From assembly GCA_937872465.1 (NCBI GenBank), contig CALMSR010000040.1, positions 1 to 64,000 of the forward strand: a stretch of 64,000 nucleotides of DNA, read 5' to 3'. Shown here in pieces: positions 44,261-53,774 of the stretch; within the stretch, counting starts at the first letter, position 1; each line of letters opens with the position of its first letter. A program made the position numbers and the translations under genes. The notes under the pieces were generated by a model that had not been told where the DNA came from, did no database searches, and saw only the letters and a program-made list of their open reading frames with translations. The stretch is from an uncultured Paracoccaceae bacterium (GTDB lineage: Bacteria > Pseudomonadota > Alphaproteobacteria > Rhodobacterales > Rhodobacteraceae).

Positions 44261-45175
44261 ATGCGCGCCATCACCACATCCCCCGACCCCCGCGAGGAAG
44301 CGGGCCCGAGCGGCGGCATCCTCGCCCGGGACGTGACGGTCACCTACCGCACCGGCCTGACCGCCCTCCGCCATGCGTCCTTCGAGATCCCGCGCGGCAC
44401 CGTCACCGCGCTCGTCGGCGTCAACGGCTCCGGCAAGTCGACGCTCTTCAAGGCGATCATGGGCTTCGTCCCCGCCGCGCAGGGCGAGATCCGCGTGCTC
44501 GGCATGAGCGTCGCGGAGGCCCTGAAACGCAACCTCGTCGCCTATGTCCCCCAGGCGGAGGAGGTCGACTGGACCTTTCCGGTCCTCGTCGAGGACGTGG
44601 TCATGATGGGCCGCTACGGCCACATGGGCTTCCTCCGCCTGCCCGCGCCCGCCGACCGCGCCGCGGTCGACGCCGCCCTCGCCCGCGTCGGGATGCAGGA
44701 CTTCCGCCGGCGCCAGATCGGCGAGCTCTCGGGTGGGCAGCGCAAGCGTGTCTTCCTCGCCCGCGCCCTCGCCCAGGACGGCCAGCTCATCCTGCTCGAC
44801 GAACCCTTCACCGGCGTCGACGTGACGACCGAGGAGCAGATCGTCACCCTCCTGCGCGAGCTCCGCGCCGAGGGCCGGGTCATGCTCGTCTCGACCCACA
44901 ACCTCGGCTCGGTGCCCGAGTTCTGCGATCGCGTCGTCCTCGTCAGGAATACAGTCCTCGCCTATGGTCCGACCGAGACCACCTTCACCCAGGCGAATCT
45001 CGAGCGGGCGTTCGGCGGGGTGCTGCGCCACTTCACCCTGAGCGGCGCGGCGCTCCACGACGACGACGATCCGCGCCAGGTCTCGATCCTCACCGACGAC
45101 GAGCGGCCGCTGGTCCGGTACGGCGACCGGACTCGCGTCCATGAGAAGGTCCATGAGAAGGCGGCGACGCGATGA
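44261..45175 (+). CDS. sitB: Mn/Fe ABC importer, ATPase subunit
   Basis: 304 residues. Walker A is [12 protein letters not shown], the Q-loop is [30 protein letters not shown] (typical of Mn/Zn importers), the signature is LSGGQRKR, Walker B is [12 protein letters not shown] and the switch is STHNLGS. It drives the SitC/SitD permeases. An extra C-terminal stretch of about 40 residues ends in a repeated HEKVHEK. The gene overlaps sitC by four bases. Confidence 0.93.
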   Translation: MRAITTSPDPREEAGPSGGILARDVTVTYRTGLTALRHASFEIPRGTVTALVGVNGSGKSTLFKAIMGFVPAAQGEIRVLGMSVAEALKRNLVAYVPQAEEVDWTFPVLVEDVVMMGRYGHMGFLRLPAPADRAAVDAALARVGMQDFRRRQIGELSGGQRKRVFLARALAQDGQLILLDEPFTGVDVTTEEQIVTLLRELRAEGRVMLVSTHNLGSVPEFCDRVVLVRNTVLAYGPTETTFTQANLERAFGGVLRHFTLSGAALHDDDDPRQVSILTDDERPLVRYGDRTRVHEKVHEKAATR

Positions 45176-46035
45176 CCCTGCTCCTCGAGCCATTCGGCTA
45201 CGGCTACATGACCAACGCCATGTGGGTCTCGGCGCTGGTCGGCGGCGTCTGCGCCTTCCTCTCCGCCTATCTCATGCTCAAGGGCTGGTCGCTGATCGGC
45301 GACGCGCTCTCGCATGCGGTCGTGCCCGGCGTCGCCGGCGCCTACATGCTCGGCCTGCCCTTCGCGCTCGGCGCCTTCCTCGCGGGAGGGCTCGCGGCGG
45401 CGGCGATGCTGTTCCTTTCGGAACGCTCGGGCCTCAAGGTCGACGTGGTGATCGGCATCATCTTCACCTCCTTCTTCGGCCTCGGCCTGTTCATGGTCTC
45501 GGTCAATCCGATGGCGATCTCGCTCCAGACGATCACCATGGGGAACATCCTCGCGATCACGCCGCAGGACACGCTCCAGCTCGCCATCATCGGCGTCGTA
45601 TCGCTCGGCGTGTTGCTGGCGAAGTGGAAGGATCTGATGGTCGTCTTCTTCGACGAGGCGCATGCCCGCTCGATCGGGTTGCGCCCGAGCCTGCTCAAGG
45701 GCGTCTTCTTCGTCCTGCTGTCCGCCTGCGTCGTCGCGGCGATGCAGACGGTCGGCGCCTTTCTCGTCATCGCCATGGTCGTGACGCCGGGTGCGACCGC
45801 CTATCTCCTCTGCGACCGCTTCCCCCGGCTCATCGCGCTTTCGGTCGTCATCGGCACGGTGACGAGCTTCGTCGGCGCTTACGCGAGCTACTTCCTCGAC
45901 GGCGCGACCGGCGGGATCATCGTCTGCCTTCAGACGCTGGTCTTCCTCGCCGCCTTCGTCTGGGCGCCGAAGCACGGGCTGCGTGCCGCCCGCGCCCGCG
46001 CCGCCGCGGCGCTGCGCACGGAAGCCGCGGCATGA
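45172..46035 (+). CDS. sitC: Mn/Fe ABC importer, permease subunit SitC
   Basis: 287 residues, about eight hydrophobic segments, with the ABC-3 family [28 protein letters not shown] and [25 protein letters not shown]. It pairs with SitD as the inner-membrane channel. The ATG overlaps the sitB stop and its own stop overlaps sitD, both as ATGA, so the three are translated together. Confidence 0.93.
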   Translation: MTLLLEPFGYGYMTNAMWVSALVGGVCAFLSAYLMLKGWSLIGDALSHAVVPGVAGAYMLGLPFALGAFLAGGLAAAAMLFLSERSGLKVDVVIGIIFTSFFGLGLFMVSVNPMAISLQTITMGNILAITPQDTLQLAIIGVVSLGVLLAKWKDLMVVFFDEAHARSIGLRPSLLKGVFFVLLSACVVAAMQTVGAFLVIAMVVTPGATAYLLCDRFPRLIALSVVIGTVTSFVGAYASYFLDGATGGIIVCLQTLVFLAAFVWAPKHGLRAARARAAAALRTEAAA

Positions 46036-46865
46036 TCGAGACCCTCGTTCTGCCGTTCCAGTTCGGCTTCATGCAGAACGCCTTCCTGATCGGCGCCATC
46101 GTCGCCGTTCCGACGGCGCTGCTCTCCTGCTTCCTCGTCCTCAGGGGCTGGGCGCTGATGGGCGACGCGGTCAGCCACGCGGTGCTCCCCGGCATCGTGC
46201 TCGCCTATGTCCTCGGCTTCCCCCTTCTGCTCGGCGCCTTCGGAGCCGGCATGGTCACGACCCTCGCCACCGGCTACCTTTCCTCGAACAGCCGGGTGAA
46301 GCAGGACACGGTCATGGGGGTGGTCTTCTCCGGCATGTTCGGCCTCGGGATCGTGCTCTACACCTCGATCACCTCGGAGGTGCATCTCGACCATATCCTC
46401 TTCGGCAACATGCTCGGCGTCGGCGCGCACGACCTCTGGACGGCCGGCTCGATCGCCCTCGCCGTCACCGCGGCGCTGCTTCTGAAGTGGAAGGATCTGA
46501 TGCTCCACGCCTTCGACCCGGCGCAGGCGCGCGCCTCCGGCCTGCCGGTCCGCCTTCTCCATTACGGGCTCCTCGCCATCCTGTCGCTCACCATCGTCGC
46601 CACGCTCACGGCGACCGGCCTGATCCTCGCCGTCGGCCTCCTCATCGCCCCCGGGGCGGTCGCCTTCCTGACGGTGCGGAGCTTCGGCCGCATGCTCGCG
46701 GTCGCCTGCCTCGTCTGCCTCGCGGCGATGCTCGGCGGCGTCTATCTGAGCTTCTTTCTCGACAGCGCCCCTGCCCCGACGATCATCCTCCTCATGACCG
46801 CGATCTTCGTTGCCGCCTTCATCCGCCACATGCGGCTGGCCAAGAGGGCGTCCCCGGTCCCGTAG
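46032..46865 (+). CDS. sitD: Mn/Fe ABC importer, permease subunit SitD
   Basis: 277 residues, ABC-3 family. It is homologous to SitC: LRGWALMGDAVSHAVLPGIVLAYVLGFP, then VKQDTVMGVVFSGMFGLGIVLY and ATGLILAVGLLIAPGAVAFLTVRSF. With SitC it forms a heterodimeric channel. The ATG at 46032 overlaps the sitC stop; a longer frame starting at 45141 in the same phase is only the shadow of sitC. Confidence 0.92.
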   Translation: MIETLVLPFQFGFMQNAFLIGAIVAVPTALLSCFLVLRGWALMGDAVSHAVLPGIVLAYVLGFPLLLGAFGAGMVTTLATGYLSSNSRVKQDTVMGVVFSGMFGLGIVLYTSITSEVHLDHILFGNMLGVGAHDLWTAGSIALAVTAALLLKWKDLMLHAFDPAQARASGLPVRLLHYGLLAILSLTIVATLTATGLILAVGLLIAPGAVAFLTVRSFGRMLAVACLVCLAAMLGGVYLSFFLDSAPAPTIILLMTAIFVAAFIRHMRLAKRASPVP

Positions 46866-47363
46866 GCCCCTCGATGCCGGACCTGCCCGAGGCGGCAGGG
46901 TCGCTCCCGCGGCCCGTCCAAGGCGCAAGCCGATGATCCTGGGTCGGCCGTTCGTCCGGCGCGGGGCGACGACCGGGGTGCGTCCCGATCGCTCCGGGCC
47001 ACAAGGACCGCGCGCGAGGATCGCCTTCGCCGCGGCCCGGCGGGCGCGGGTCATCTGCCAGAGCCTCCAGGTCGGCGAGCCGACGCCGAGACGAAGGCCG
47101 CGACCATCCGATCTCTTGCCGAGTGCGGCCCCGCGGCAGGCGTTGTCCATGAGCGGCATCGATCCGTTCCCACGCCGGCCCTGTCGCCGTGAGTCCGGGG
47201 ATGTCCGAAATCCGATGACCGATTCGCCGTCGGATCGGGAACCCGGACTCGGGCAGTATTCCGGCAGACGATCGGAAGCATGGCATCGTCACCCTCGGGC
47301 GGGGTTGCGGCATCGCGGGAGATTCCGCGTGCCGCGCGCCGCGGCCCGTGATACTCGGCGCGC
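46866..47363. other. Intergenic region between sitD and rnr with a nested inverted repeat
   Basis: These 498 bases hold no gene I can support. The one structure is a long imperfect hairpin at 47191-47250: outer arms GAGTCCGGG/CCCGGACTC and inner arms ATCCGA/TCGGAT, almost centred on the same axis. It may end the sit transcript or be a decayed repeat. Confidence 0.45.
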
Positions 47364-49613
47364 ATGAAGCCGCTTCCGACGCCCGAGCAGATCCTCGCCT
47401 TCCTGCGCGACAATCCCACCCAGACCGGCAAGAAGGAGATCGCGCGCGCCTTCGGGCTCAAGGGCGCGGCGCGGGTCGCGCTGAAGCAGATGCTCGCGCG
47501 CATGGCCGAGGACGGGCTGATCGGGAAGCGCCGCAGGCGGCTGCGCCCCACGGGCGAGCTGGCGCCCGTGCTGGTGCTGCGGGTCACCGGCGCCGATGCC
47601 ATGGGCGATCTCTGGGCGGAACCGGCTGAATGGGATGCCGAGGCCCCGCGGCCGCGCATCCTGCTGCACAGCCGCAGGGACGACCCGGCGCTCGGCGAGG
47701 GCGACCGGCTGCTCGCCCGGCTGCAGGACGGTGGCGGGGGCGAGGCGCCGCTGGCGGCGCGGGTGATCCGCCGGATCGGCATGGGGCCGAAGCGGATCAT
47801 CGGCATCTATCACGAGGGCGAAGCGGGCGGACGGATCGCCGCCATCGACAAGAAGATCGACCGGGACTGGCAGGTGGCGGCCGGCGACCGCGCCGGGGCG
47901 CGCGAGGGCGAGCTGGTCGAGGCCGAGCAGAGCGGCGATGCGCGCGGCCACGGGCTGCCGCGCGCGCGCATCATCGCCCGCCTCGGCGATCCTTCCGCGC
48001 CGCGCTCGGTCTCGCTGATCGCGATCCACGAGCACGGGATCCCCGACGACTTTCCCGAGGACGCGCTAGCCGAGGCGGAGGCGGCGCGCCCCGTTTCGCT
48101 CGGCGCGCGCGAGGATCTGCGGCATCTGCCCTTCGTCACCATCGACCCCGCGGATGCCCGCGACCACGACGACGCGGTGCATGCCGCGCCCGACGACGAC
48201 CCGGCCAATGCGGGCGGCCAAGTGGTCTGGGTGGCGATCGCGGATGTGGCGCAATACGTGCCGCCCGGATCCGCGCTCGACCGCGAGGCGCGGCGGCGGG
48301 GCAATTCCACCTATTTTCCCGACCGGGTGGTGCCGATGCTGCCCGAAGCCCTGTCGGGGGGGCTCTGCTCGCTGCACGAGGGCGAGGAAAGGCCCTGCAT
48401 CGCCGTGCGCATCGTGCTCGATGCCGACGGCCACAAGAGGTCGCATCGCTTCGCCCGCGCCCTGATGCGCTCCGCCGCCTCGCTCACCTATGCCCAAGCC
48501 CAGGCCGCGGCGTCGGGCCGGCCCGACGCCACCACCGAGCCGCTCGCGGAAAGCGTCATCGCGCCGCTCTGGGCGGCCTGGCGCGCGGCGCATCGCGCCC
48601 GCGACCAGCGCCAGCCGCTGAACCTCGACCTGCCGGAACGGCGCATCCTGCTCTCGGAGGAGGGCAAGGTGATCTCGGTCGCGTTCCGGGAGCGGCTCGA
48701 TGCGCATCGGGTGATCGAGGAATTCATGATCCTCGCCAATGTCGCGGCCGCCGAGACGCTGGAGGCGAAGAAGCTCCGCCTGCTCTACCGCGTCCACGAG
48801 GAGCCGAGCCCGGAGAAGCTCGAGGCGCTGCGCGAGATCGTCGATTCGGTCGGCCTGACGCTGGCGAGGGGCCAGGTGCTCAAGACCGCGCATCTCAACC
48901 GCCTGCTCGACGGCGTCGCGGGCACCGAGCATGCGGAAATGATCAACATGAGCGTGCTGCGCGCCATGACCCAGGCCTATTACGCGCCGGAGAACTTCGG
49001 GCATTTCGGGCTTAACCTGCCGCGCTACGGCCATTTCACCTCGCCGATCCGCCGCTACGCGGATCTGGTCGTGCATCGGGCGCTGATCCGGGCGCATCGC
49101 TGGGGCGACGACGGGCTGAGCCACGAGGAAGAGGCGGCGCTCGAGGAAACGGGCGAGCATATCTCGATGACCGAGCGCCGCTCGATGATGGCCGAGCGCG
49201 ACACCACCGACCGCTATATCGCCGCCTGGCTCGCCGACCGGGTGGGCAGCGAGTTCGAGGGCACGATCGCCGGCGTCGCCCGCTTCGGCCTCTTCGTGCG
49301 GCTCGACGAGACCGGGGCCGACGGGCTGATCCCGATCTCCTCGCTCGGGACGGAGTATTTCCGCCACGATGCCGAGAGCCAGACCCTGACCGGCGAGCGC
49401 TCGGGCCGCGTCCTCGGCCTCGGCCAGCGCGTGACGGTGCGCCTCGCGGAAGCGGCGCCGATCACCGGCGGGCTGCTCTTCGAGCTGCTGGAGGTGGAAG
49501 GCCGGAGGATGCCGACCCCGCCGCGAGCCGCCAAGGGCACGCCGCGCCGCCGTCTCGCCCGGCGGCGCATCAAGCGTGCGCACGAGGCGAAGGCCGACCG
49601 GCGCGGCCGCTGA
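47364..49613 (+). CDS. rnr: Ribonuclease R
   Basis: 749 residues, a 3'-to-5' exoribonuclease that can unwind structured RNA. An N-terminal HTH_12 winged helix (PEQILAFLRDNPTQTGKKEIARAFGLKG) precedes cold-shock-like domains. The RNB catalytic domain has the metal-binding Asp cluster FVTIDPADARDHDDAVHA, YFPDRVVPMLPEALSGGLCSLHEGEERPC, YRVHEEPSPEK and HFTSPIRRYADLVVHR. The C-terminal S1 domain is GTIAGVARFGLFVRLDETGADGLIPI, and a Lys/Arg-rich tail helps hold RNA. The ATG at 47364 starts the family N-terminus. No topA or other partner is adjacent. Confidence 0.96.
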   Translation: MKPLPTPEQILAFLRDNPTQTGKKEIARAFGLKGAARVALKQMLARMAEDGLIGKRRRRLRPTGELAPVLVLRVTGADAMGDLWAEPAEWDAEAPRPRILLHSRRDDPALGEGDRLLARLQDGGGGEAPLAARVIRRIGMGPKRIIGIYHEGEAGGRIAAIDKKIDRDWQVAAGDRAGAREGELVEAEQSGDARGHGLPRARIIARLGDPSAPRSVSLIAIHEHGIPDDFPEDALAEAEAARPVSLGAREDLRHLPFVTIDPADARDHDDAVHAAPDDDPANAGGQVVWVAIADVAQYVPPGSALDREARRRGNSTYFPDRVVPMLPEALSGGLCSLHEGEERPCIAVRIVLDADGHKRSHRFARALMRSAASLTYAQAQAAASGRPDATTEPLAESVIAPLWAAWRAAHRARDQRQPLNLDLPERRILLSEEGKVISVAFRERLDAHRVIEEFMILANVAAAETLEAKKLRLLYRVHEEPSPEKLEALREIVDSVGLTLARGQVLKTAHLNRLLDGVAGTEHAEMINMSVLRAMTQAYYAPENFGHFGLNLPRYGHFTSPIRRYADLVVHRALIRAHRWGDDGLSHEEEAALEETGEHISMTERRSMMAERDTTDRYIAAWLADRVGSEFEGTIAGVARFGLFVRLDETGADGLIPISSLGTEYFRHDAESQTLTGERSGRVLGLGQRVTVRLAEAAPITGGLLFELLEVEGRRMPTPPRAAKGTPRRRLARRRIKRAHEAKADRRGR

Positions 49614-49738
49614 GGCGACGCCCGGCGACGGCCCCGGGGGCTCGCCGGAAGTATCGCGGCCCGGACCCATCGCGGCCCTTCTTATTTGATCGCGGGACGG
49701 GTATCATCGCGGCAAAACAAGAGCACCGGAGGCAGGCC

Positions 49739-50980
49739 TTGCATCGACTTTCCCTTGCCGCGCTCATTTTCGCCTTCGCGACCGGTGGGTGCGGGGCGGG
49801 CGCGAATTCCCCGCTCGAGACGAGTTCCCCACCCATGGCGCGCGACCACAGGGCATCCCCGCCGGCGAGCTTCGTCGCCTGGCGCGACGAGTTCCGCCGC
49901 TACGCGCTGAGCCAGGGCATCCGCCCGGAGGTCTTCGACGCGGCCTTCCGCGGCGTCACCGAGAACCCGGAGGTCGCCCGGCTCGACGGCAGCCAGGCGG
50001 AATTCACCAAGCCGATCTGGGAGTATCTCGACGGCGCCGCCTCGGCCGCGCGCGTCCAGACCGGGCGGGCGCGGGCGCAGGAGATGAACCGGACGCTGGC
50101 GGCGATCGAGAGCCGCTACGGCGTCGACAGCCAGGTGGTGCTGGCGGTCTGGGGCATGGAGACCAACTACGGCAGCAACCGCGGCAGCATGCCGGTGATC
50201 GAGAGCCTCGCGACGCTGGCCTACGAAGGCCGCCGCCGCGACTTCGCCGAAGAGCAGCTGCTGGCGGCGCTGCGCATCCTCCAGGCCGGCGACGTCTCCC
50301 CCGAGGCCATGCGCGGGTCCTGGGCCGGGGCGATGGGGCATACCCAGTTCATGCCCTCGAGCTACCTCGGTTTCGCGGTCGATTTCACCGGCGACGGCCG
50401 GCGCGACGTCTGGGGGAGCGATCCTACCGACGCGCTCGCATCCGCCGCGAACTACCTCGCCCGCGCCGGCTGGCAGCGCGGCCGGCCCTGGGGCATGGAG
50501 GTGCGCCTGCCGGAGGGATTCAACTACGGCACCGCCGACCAGTCGAACCGCCGCCCGGTCGCGGACTGGAACGCGCGGGGCGTGCGCCGGCTCGACGGCT
50601 CGCCGCTGCCGGACCACGGTCCGGCGGCGGTCATCACCCCGGCGGGCGCCAGCGGCCCGGCCTTCGTCGTCTACGGCAATTTCTTCGTCATCAAGGAATA
50701 CAACAACGCCACCTCCTATGCGATGGGCATCGGCCATCTCGGCGACCGGATCGCCGGCGGCGGCGGCTTCGTGCAATCCTGGCCGCGCCACGAGCGCGAG
50801 CTCAGCCGCACCGAGAAGATCGAGATGCAGAAGCGCCTGACAGCGCGGGGATTCGATCCCGGCGAGACCGACGGCGTGGTCGGGCCGGATACGATCTCGG
50901 CGATCCGCGCCTTCCAGTCGTCGCAGGGCATGGTGCCGGACGGCTTCGCGACCTCCGCGCTGCTGGCGAGACTGCGCTGA
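49739..50980 (+). CDS. Lytic murein transglycosylase (MltB family) with peptidoglycan-binding domain
   Basis: 413 residues. The N-terminus MHRLSLAALIFAFATGGCG looks like a lipoprotein signal with Cys18. The SLT_2 catalytic domain has LAVWGMETNYGSNRG (catalytic Glu) and SWAGAMGHTQFMPSSYLGFAVDFTGDGRRDVWGS. A C-terminal peptidoglycan-binding domain (KRLTARGFDPGETDGVVGPDTISAIRAFQSSQGMVPDGFAT) follows. It cleaves glycan strands to 1,6-anhydromuropeptides in the periplasm. The start is TTG at 49739 with GGAGG about ten bases upstream. The next gene starts one base after its stop. Confidence 0.93.
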   Translation: MHRLSLAALIFAFATGGCGAGANSPLETSSPPMARDHRASPPASFVAWRDEFRRYALSQGIRPEVFDAAFRGVTENPEVARLDGSQAEFTKPIWEYLDGAASAARVQTGRARAQEMNRTLAAIESRYGVDSQVVLAVWGMETNYGSNRGSMPVIESLATLAYEGRRRDFAEEQLLAALRILQAGDVSPEAMRGSWAGAMGHTQFMPSSYLGFAVDFTGDGRRDVWGSDPTDALASAANYLARAGWQRGRPWGMEVRLPEGFNYGTADQSNRRPVADWNARGVRRLDGSPLPDHGPAAVITPAGASGPAFVVYGNFFVIKEYNNATSYAMGIGHLGDRIAGGGGFVQSWPRHERELSRTEKIEMQKRLTARGFDPGETDGVVGPDTISAIRAFQSSQGMVPDGFATSALLARLR

Positions 50981-50981
50981 G

Positions 50982-51710
50982 ATGGCAAGCCCAGATCGCA
51001 GCAAGAAGCTCGCCGTCCTGATCGACGCCGACAATACCTCGCCGAAGATCGCCGACGGGCTTTTCGACGAGGTGGCCAGGATCGGCGAGGCGAGCCTGCG
51101 CCGGATCTACGGGGATTTCTCGAAGGGCCAGCTGGCGGGCTGGGAGAAGGTGCTCGCCCGCCACGCCATCCTCGCCCAGCAGCAGTTCGCCTATACCACC
51201 GGCAAGAATTCCACCGACATCACCCTGGTCATCGACGCGATGGACCTGCTGCATTCGGGGCGCTTCGACGGCTTCTGCCTCGTCTCGTCGGACAGCGACT
51301 TCACCCGGCTCGCCGCAAGGATCCGCGAGCAGGGCGTCGATGTCTACGGCATCGGCCAGCAGAAGACGCCGGAGAGTTTCCGCCAGGCCTGCACGCGCTT
51401 CATCTTCACCGAGAACTTCACTGCCGCGGACGACGCCGGCAAGGCGCCGGCAAAGGCGCTCTACAACGCCGCCGATGCGGTGCCACTGCTGGAAAAGGCC
51501 ACGGCGGAACTCGAGGAGGACGCCGAGGGCTGGTACGATCTGGGCACGGTTGGCAAGCTGCTCATGAACCTCTCCTCGGAGTTCGACACCCGCACCTACG
51601 GGCATGCCAAACTCTCCTCGCTCGTGGAAGCGACCGGCCGCTTCGAGATCGGCCGTTCGGGTCAGAACGTGCGGATGCGACCCAAAAAGGGCGGGCGCAG
51701 GCGGAGCTGA
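50982..51710 (+). CDS. NYN-domain ribonuclease-like protein with OST-HTH domain
   Basis: 242 residues. An N-terminal NYN (PIN-like) domain has the acidic metal-site residues in AVLIDADNTSP, NSTDITLVIDAMDLLHSGRFDGFCLVSSDSDFTRLA: the Asp positions for an RNase active site. A C-terminal OST-HTH/LOTUS domain (about 180-240, GWYDLGTVGKLLMNLSSEFDTRTYGHAKLSSLVEATGRFEI) probably binds RNA (G-quadruplex or dsRNA in known cases). It is translated in tandem with the transglycosylase gene, one base away. The cellular target is unknown. Confidence 0.9.
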   Translation: MASPDRSKKLAVLIDADNTSPKIADGLFDEVARIGEASLRRIYGDFSKGQLAGWEKVLARHAILAQQQFAYTTGKNSTDITLVIDAMDLLHSGRFDGFCLVSSDSDFTRLAARIREQGVDVYGIGQQKTPESFRQACTRFIFTENFTAADDAGKAPAKALYNAADAVPLLEKATAELEEDAEGWYDLGTVGKLLMNLSSEFDTRTYGHAKLSSLVEATGRFEIGRSGQNVRMRPKKGGRRRS

Positions 51711-51759
51711 CGTCGCCTCCGCGCGCATTCCTCGACGTCTCGCGGGCGGATCGGGCCGG

Positions 51760-52872
51760 TCATGCCGGCGCGGGGCTGCCCGCCCAGGTGGCGGAGCGCA
51801 TCTCGTGGAGCCGGGACACGGTCCGGCGGAACTCGAAGGCGCCCTCGCCCTCCTCGTAGAGCTCCTCGGGCAGGGTTGCCGCCGAGGCGATCAGGAGGAC
51901 CCTGGCTTCGTAGAGCGCGTCGATCAGCGTGACGAAGCGCTTCGCCTCGTTGTTGCGCGAGCGTGACAGGCGCGGGATGTCGTCGAGGATCACCACCCGG
52001 AAGGCGGCCGCGATCGCGAGATAATCCGCCGCTCCCAGCGGCCGGCAGCAGAGCACCTCGAAGCAGGCGCGCGCGACCGCATTCGCCGCGAGCGGGATCT
52101 CGACCGCGCGCCCCGTCACCATCAGCGTGCGCGGTGCGCCGGAACCCGCGGCATGCCGCGCCCAGGCCGCATCGAGCGCCGCGGTCGCCGCCGGCCCCAG
52201 CGGCGTGAAATAGACCTCCTCGCCCGCCGCGCGATCCAGCCGGTGATCGGTGCGGCCTTCGAGATGGTGCACCTCGAGGCGTTCCTTGAGCATCGCGACG
52301 AAGGGCAGGAAGAGATGCCGGTTCAGCCCGTCCTTGTAGAGCTCGTCGGGATGGCGGTTCGAGGTGGTGACCACCACCACCCCGCGCGCGAAGAGTCGCT
52401 CGAAGAGCCGCCCCACCAGCATGGCGTCGGTGATGTCGGTGATCTGCATCTCGTCGAAGGCGAGCAGCGTCGCGCCGTCGGCGATGGCATCGGCCACCTC
52501 GCGCACCGGATCCTCCGCCCCGCGCTGCCGGGCCGCGTGGATCGCGGCATGGGCCTCCTGCATGAAGGCATGGAAATGCACCCGCCGCTTCGGCGTGACC
52601 GGGGCCGCGTCGAAGAAGAGATCCATCAGCATCGACTTGCCGCGGCCCACGTCGCCGTAGATGTAGAGCCCGGGGACCGATTTCTCGACCAGCCGGTCGC
52701 GGCCCCAGCCGAAGAGCCCGAGCCCCACCCGCTTCGGGCGCGCGGGGTTGTAGTCGCCGAGCCGCATGTGCAGCAGCTGCAATTCCTCGACCGCGCGCCG
52801 CTGCGCCGGGTCCGGGCGGAACGCCCCCGCCGCGACCCGGCCGCGGTAGAGGGCCATGGGGCCTTGGTTCAT
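51760..52872 (-). CDS. zapE: Cell division protein ZapE (AFG1-like ATPase)
   Basis: 370 residues. Walker A is YIYGDVGRGKSMLMD (near residue 75), followed by the FHAFMQEAH segment, Walker B LLAFDEMQITDI, sensor TSNRHPDELYKDGLNR and the C-terminal RLSRSRNNEAKRFVTLIDALYE. This is the ZapE/LACE1 family, an ATPase that acts at the Z ring or as a mitochondrial-type quality-control factor. The start ATG is seven bases from the AlaX stop, so it is in one transcript with alaX. Confidence 0.93.
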   Translation of the reverse strand: MNQGPMALYRGRVAAGAFRPDPAQRRAVEELQLLHMRLGDYNPARPKRVGLGLFGWGRDRLVEKSVPGLYIYGDVGRGKSMLMDLFFDAAPVTPKRRVHFHAFMQEAHAAIHAARQRGAEDPVREVADAIADGATLLAFDEMQITDITDAMLVGRLFERLFARGVVVVTTSNRHPDELYKDGLNRHLFLPFVAMLKERLEVHHLEGRTDHRLDRAAGEEVYFTPLGPAATAALDAAWARHAAGSGAPRTLMVTGRAVEIPLAANAVARACFEVLCCRPLGAADYLAIAAAFRVVILDDIPRLSRSRNNEAKRFVTLIDALYEARVLLIASAATLPEELYEEGEGAFEFRRTVSRLHEMRSATWAGSPAPA

Positions 52873-52879
52873 GGGGGAT

Positions 52880-53599
52880 CTATTCCGTCAGATGGATGTT
52901 CACGCGGCGGTTCTCGCGGCCCTTCTTCTCGATCTTGCCGATGCGGATCCCGCTGATCTCGCCGGTCCGGCGCACATGCGTGCCGCCGCAGGGCTGCAGG
53001 TCGACGGTCCCCTCGCCGGTGCCGATCCGGATCAGCCGGACCCTTCCCTGGCCCGTGGGCGGCTTCACCTTCATGGTCTTGACCATCTCCGGCCGGGCCG
53101 CGAGCTCGGCCTCGGTGATCCATTCCGCGCGCACCTCGAGATCGGCCGCGACCAGCGCGTTGAGCGCGGCCTCGATCGCGGCCGGATCCTCCGGCGGCTC
53201 GGGCATGTCGAAATCGAGCCGCCCGCGTTCCTCGCCGATCGCCCCGCCCGTGACCCCGAAGGGCAGCACCACCGACAAGAGATGCAGCGCGCTGTGCATC
53301 CGCATCAGCCGGTGCCGCCGCGGCCAGTCGAGCACCACCCGCAGCCGCTCGCCGGGCTCGGGCAGCGCGCCTTCGGCCAGATGCAGCACCCTTTCGCGGT
53401 CGCCGTCGGGATGCACGGTGCCGGTCACCGCGATCTCGCGCCCGTCCGCCCGGACCGATCGGCCGGTATCGCCGGGCTGGCCGCCGGAGGCGGCATAGAA
53501 CACCGTGCGGTCGAGCTCGAATCCGCCCTCGCCCGCGGCCAGCACGATCGCGTCGCATTCCGCCAGATAGGCATCGTCGCGGAAGAGAAATGCGGTCAT
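52880..53599 (-). CDS. Free-standing alanyl-tRNA editing hydrolase (AlaX type)
   Basis: 239 residues. It corresponds to the editing domain of alanyl-tRNA synthetase: FYAASGGQPGDTGRS, MHSALHLLSVVLPFGVTGGAIG with the first two zinc His (HSALH), and CGGTHVRRTGEI with Cys and the last His. It hydrolyses Ser- or Gly-tRNA(Ala). The C-terminal KKGRENRRVNIHL is typical. The upstream interval 53600-53774 to the MFS gene must hold both divergent promoters. Confidence 0.93.
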   Translation of the reverse strand: MTAFLFRDDAYLAECDAIVLAAGEGGFELDRTVFYAASGGQPGDTGRSVRADGREIAVTGTVHPDGDRERVLHLAEGALPEPGERLRVVLDWPRRHRLMRMHSALHLLSVVLPFGVTGGAIGEERGRLDFDMPEPPEDPAAIEAALNALVAADLEVRAEWITEAELAARPEMVKTMKVKPPTGQGRVRLIRIGTGEGTVDLQPCGGTHVRRTGEISGIRIGKIEKKGRENRRVNIHLTE

Positions 53600-53774
53600 G
53601 GCGGCCTCCGTGGCATCCGCCCATCCGTAACAGGTGAAGGCGGCGCGTCAACGTCCCGGCCGGGATGCGGCCATCGCCGATCGTGATGCCCGGGGCAACG
53701 ATTGCTGATTTGACTGCCCTCCGGGGGATGCCCCAGTGTCGCGCTAGAGACCGATCCCCCGAAGAGCGCCCCCG

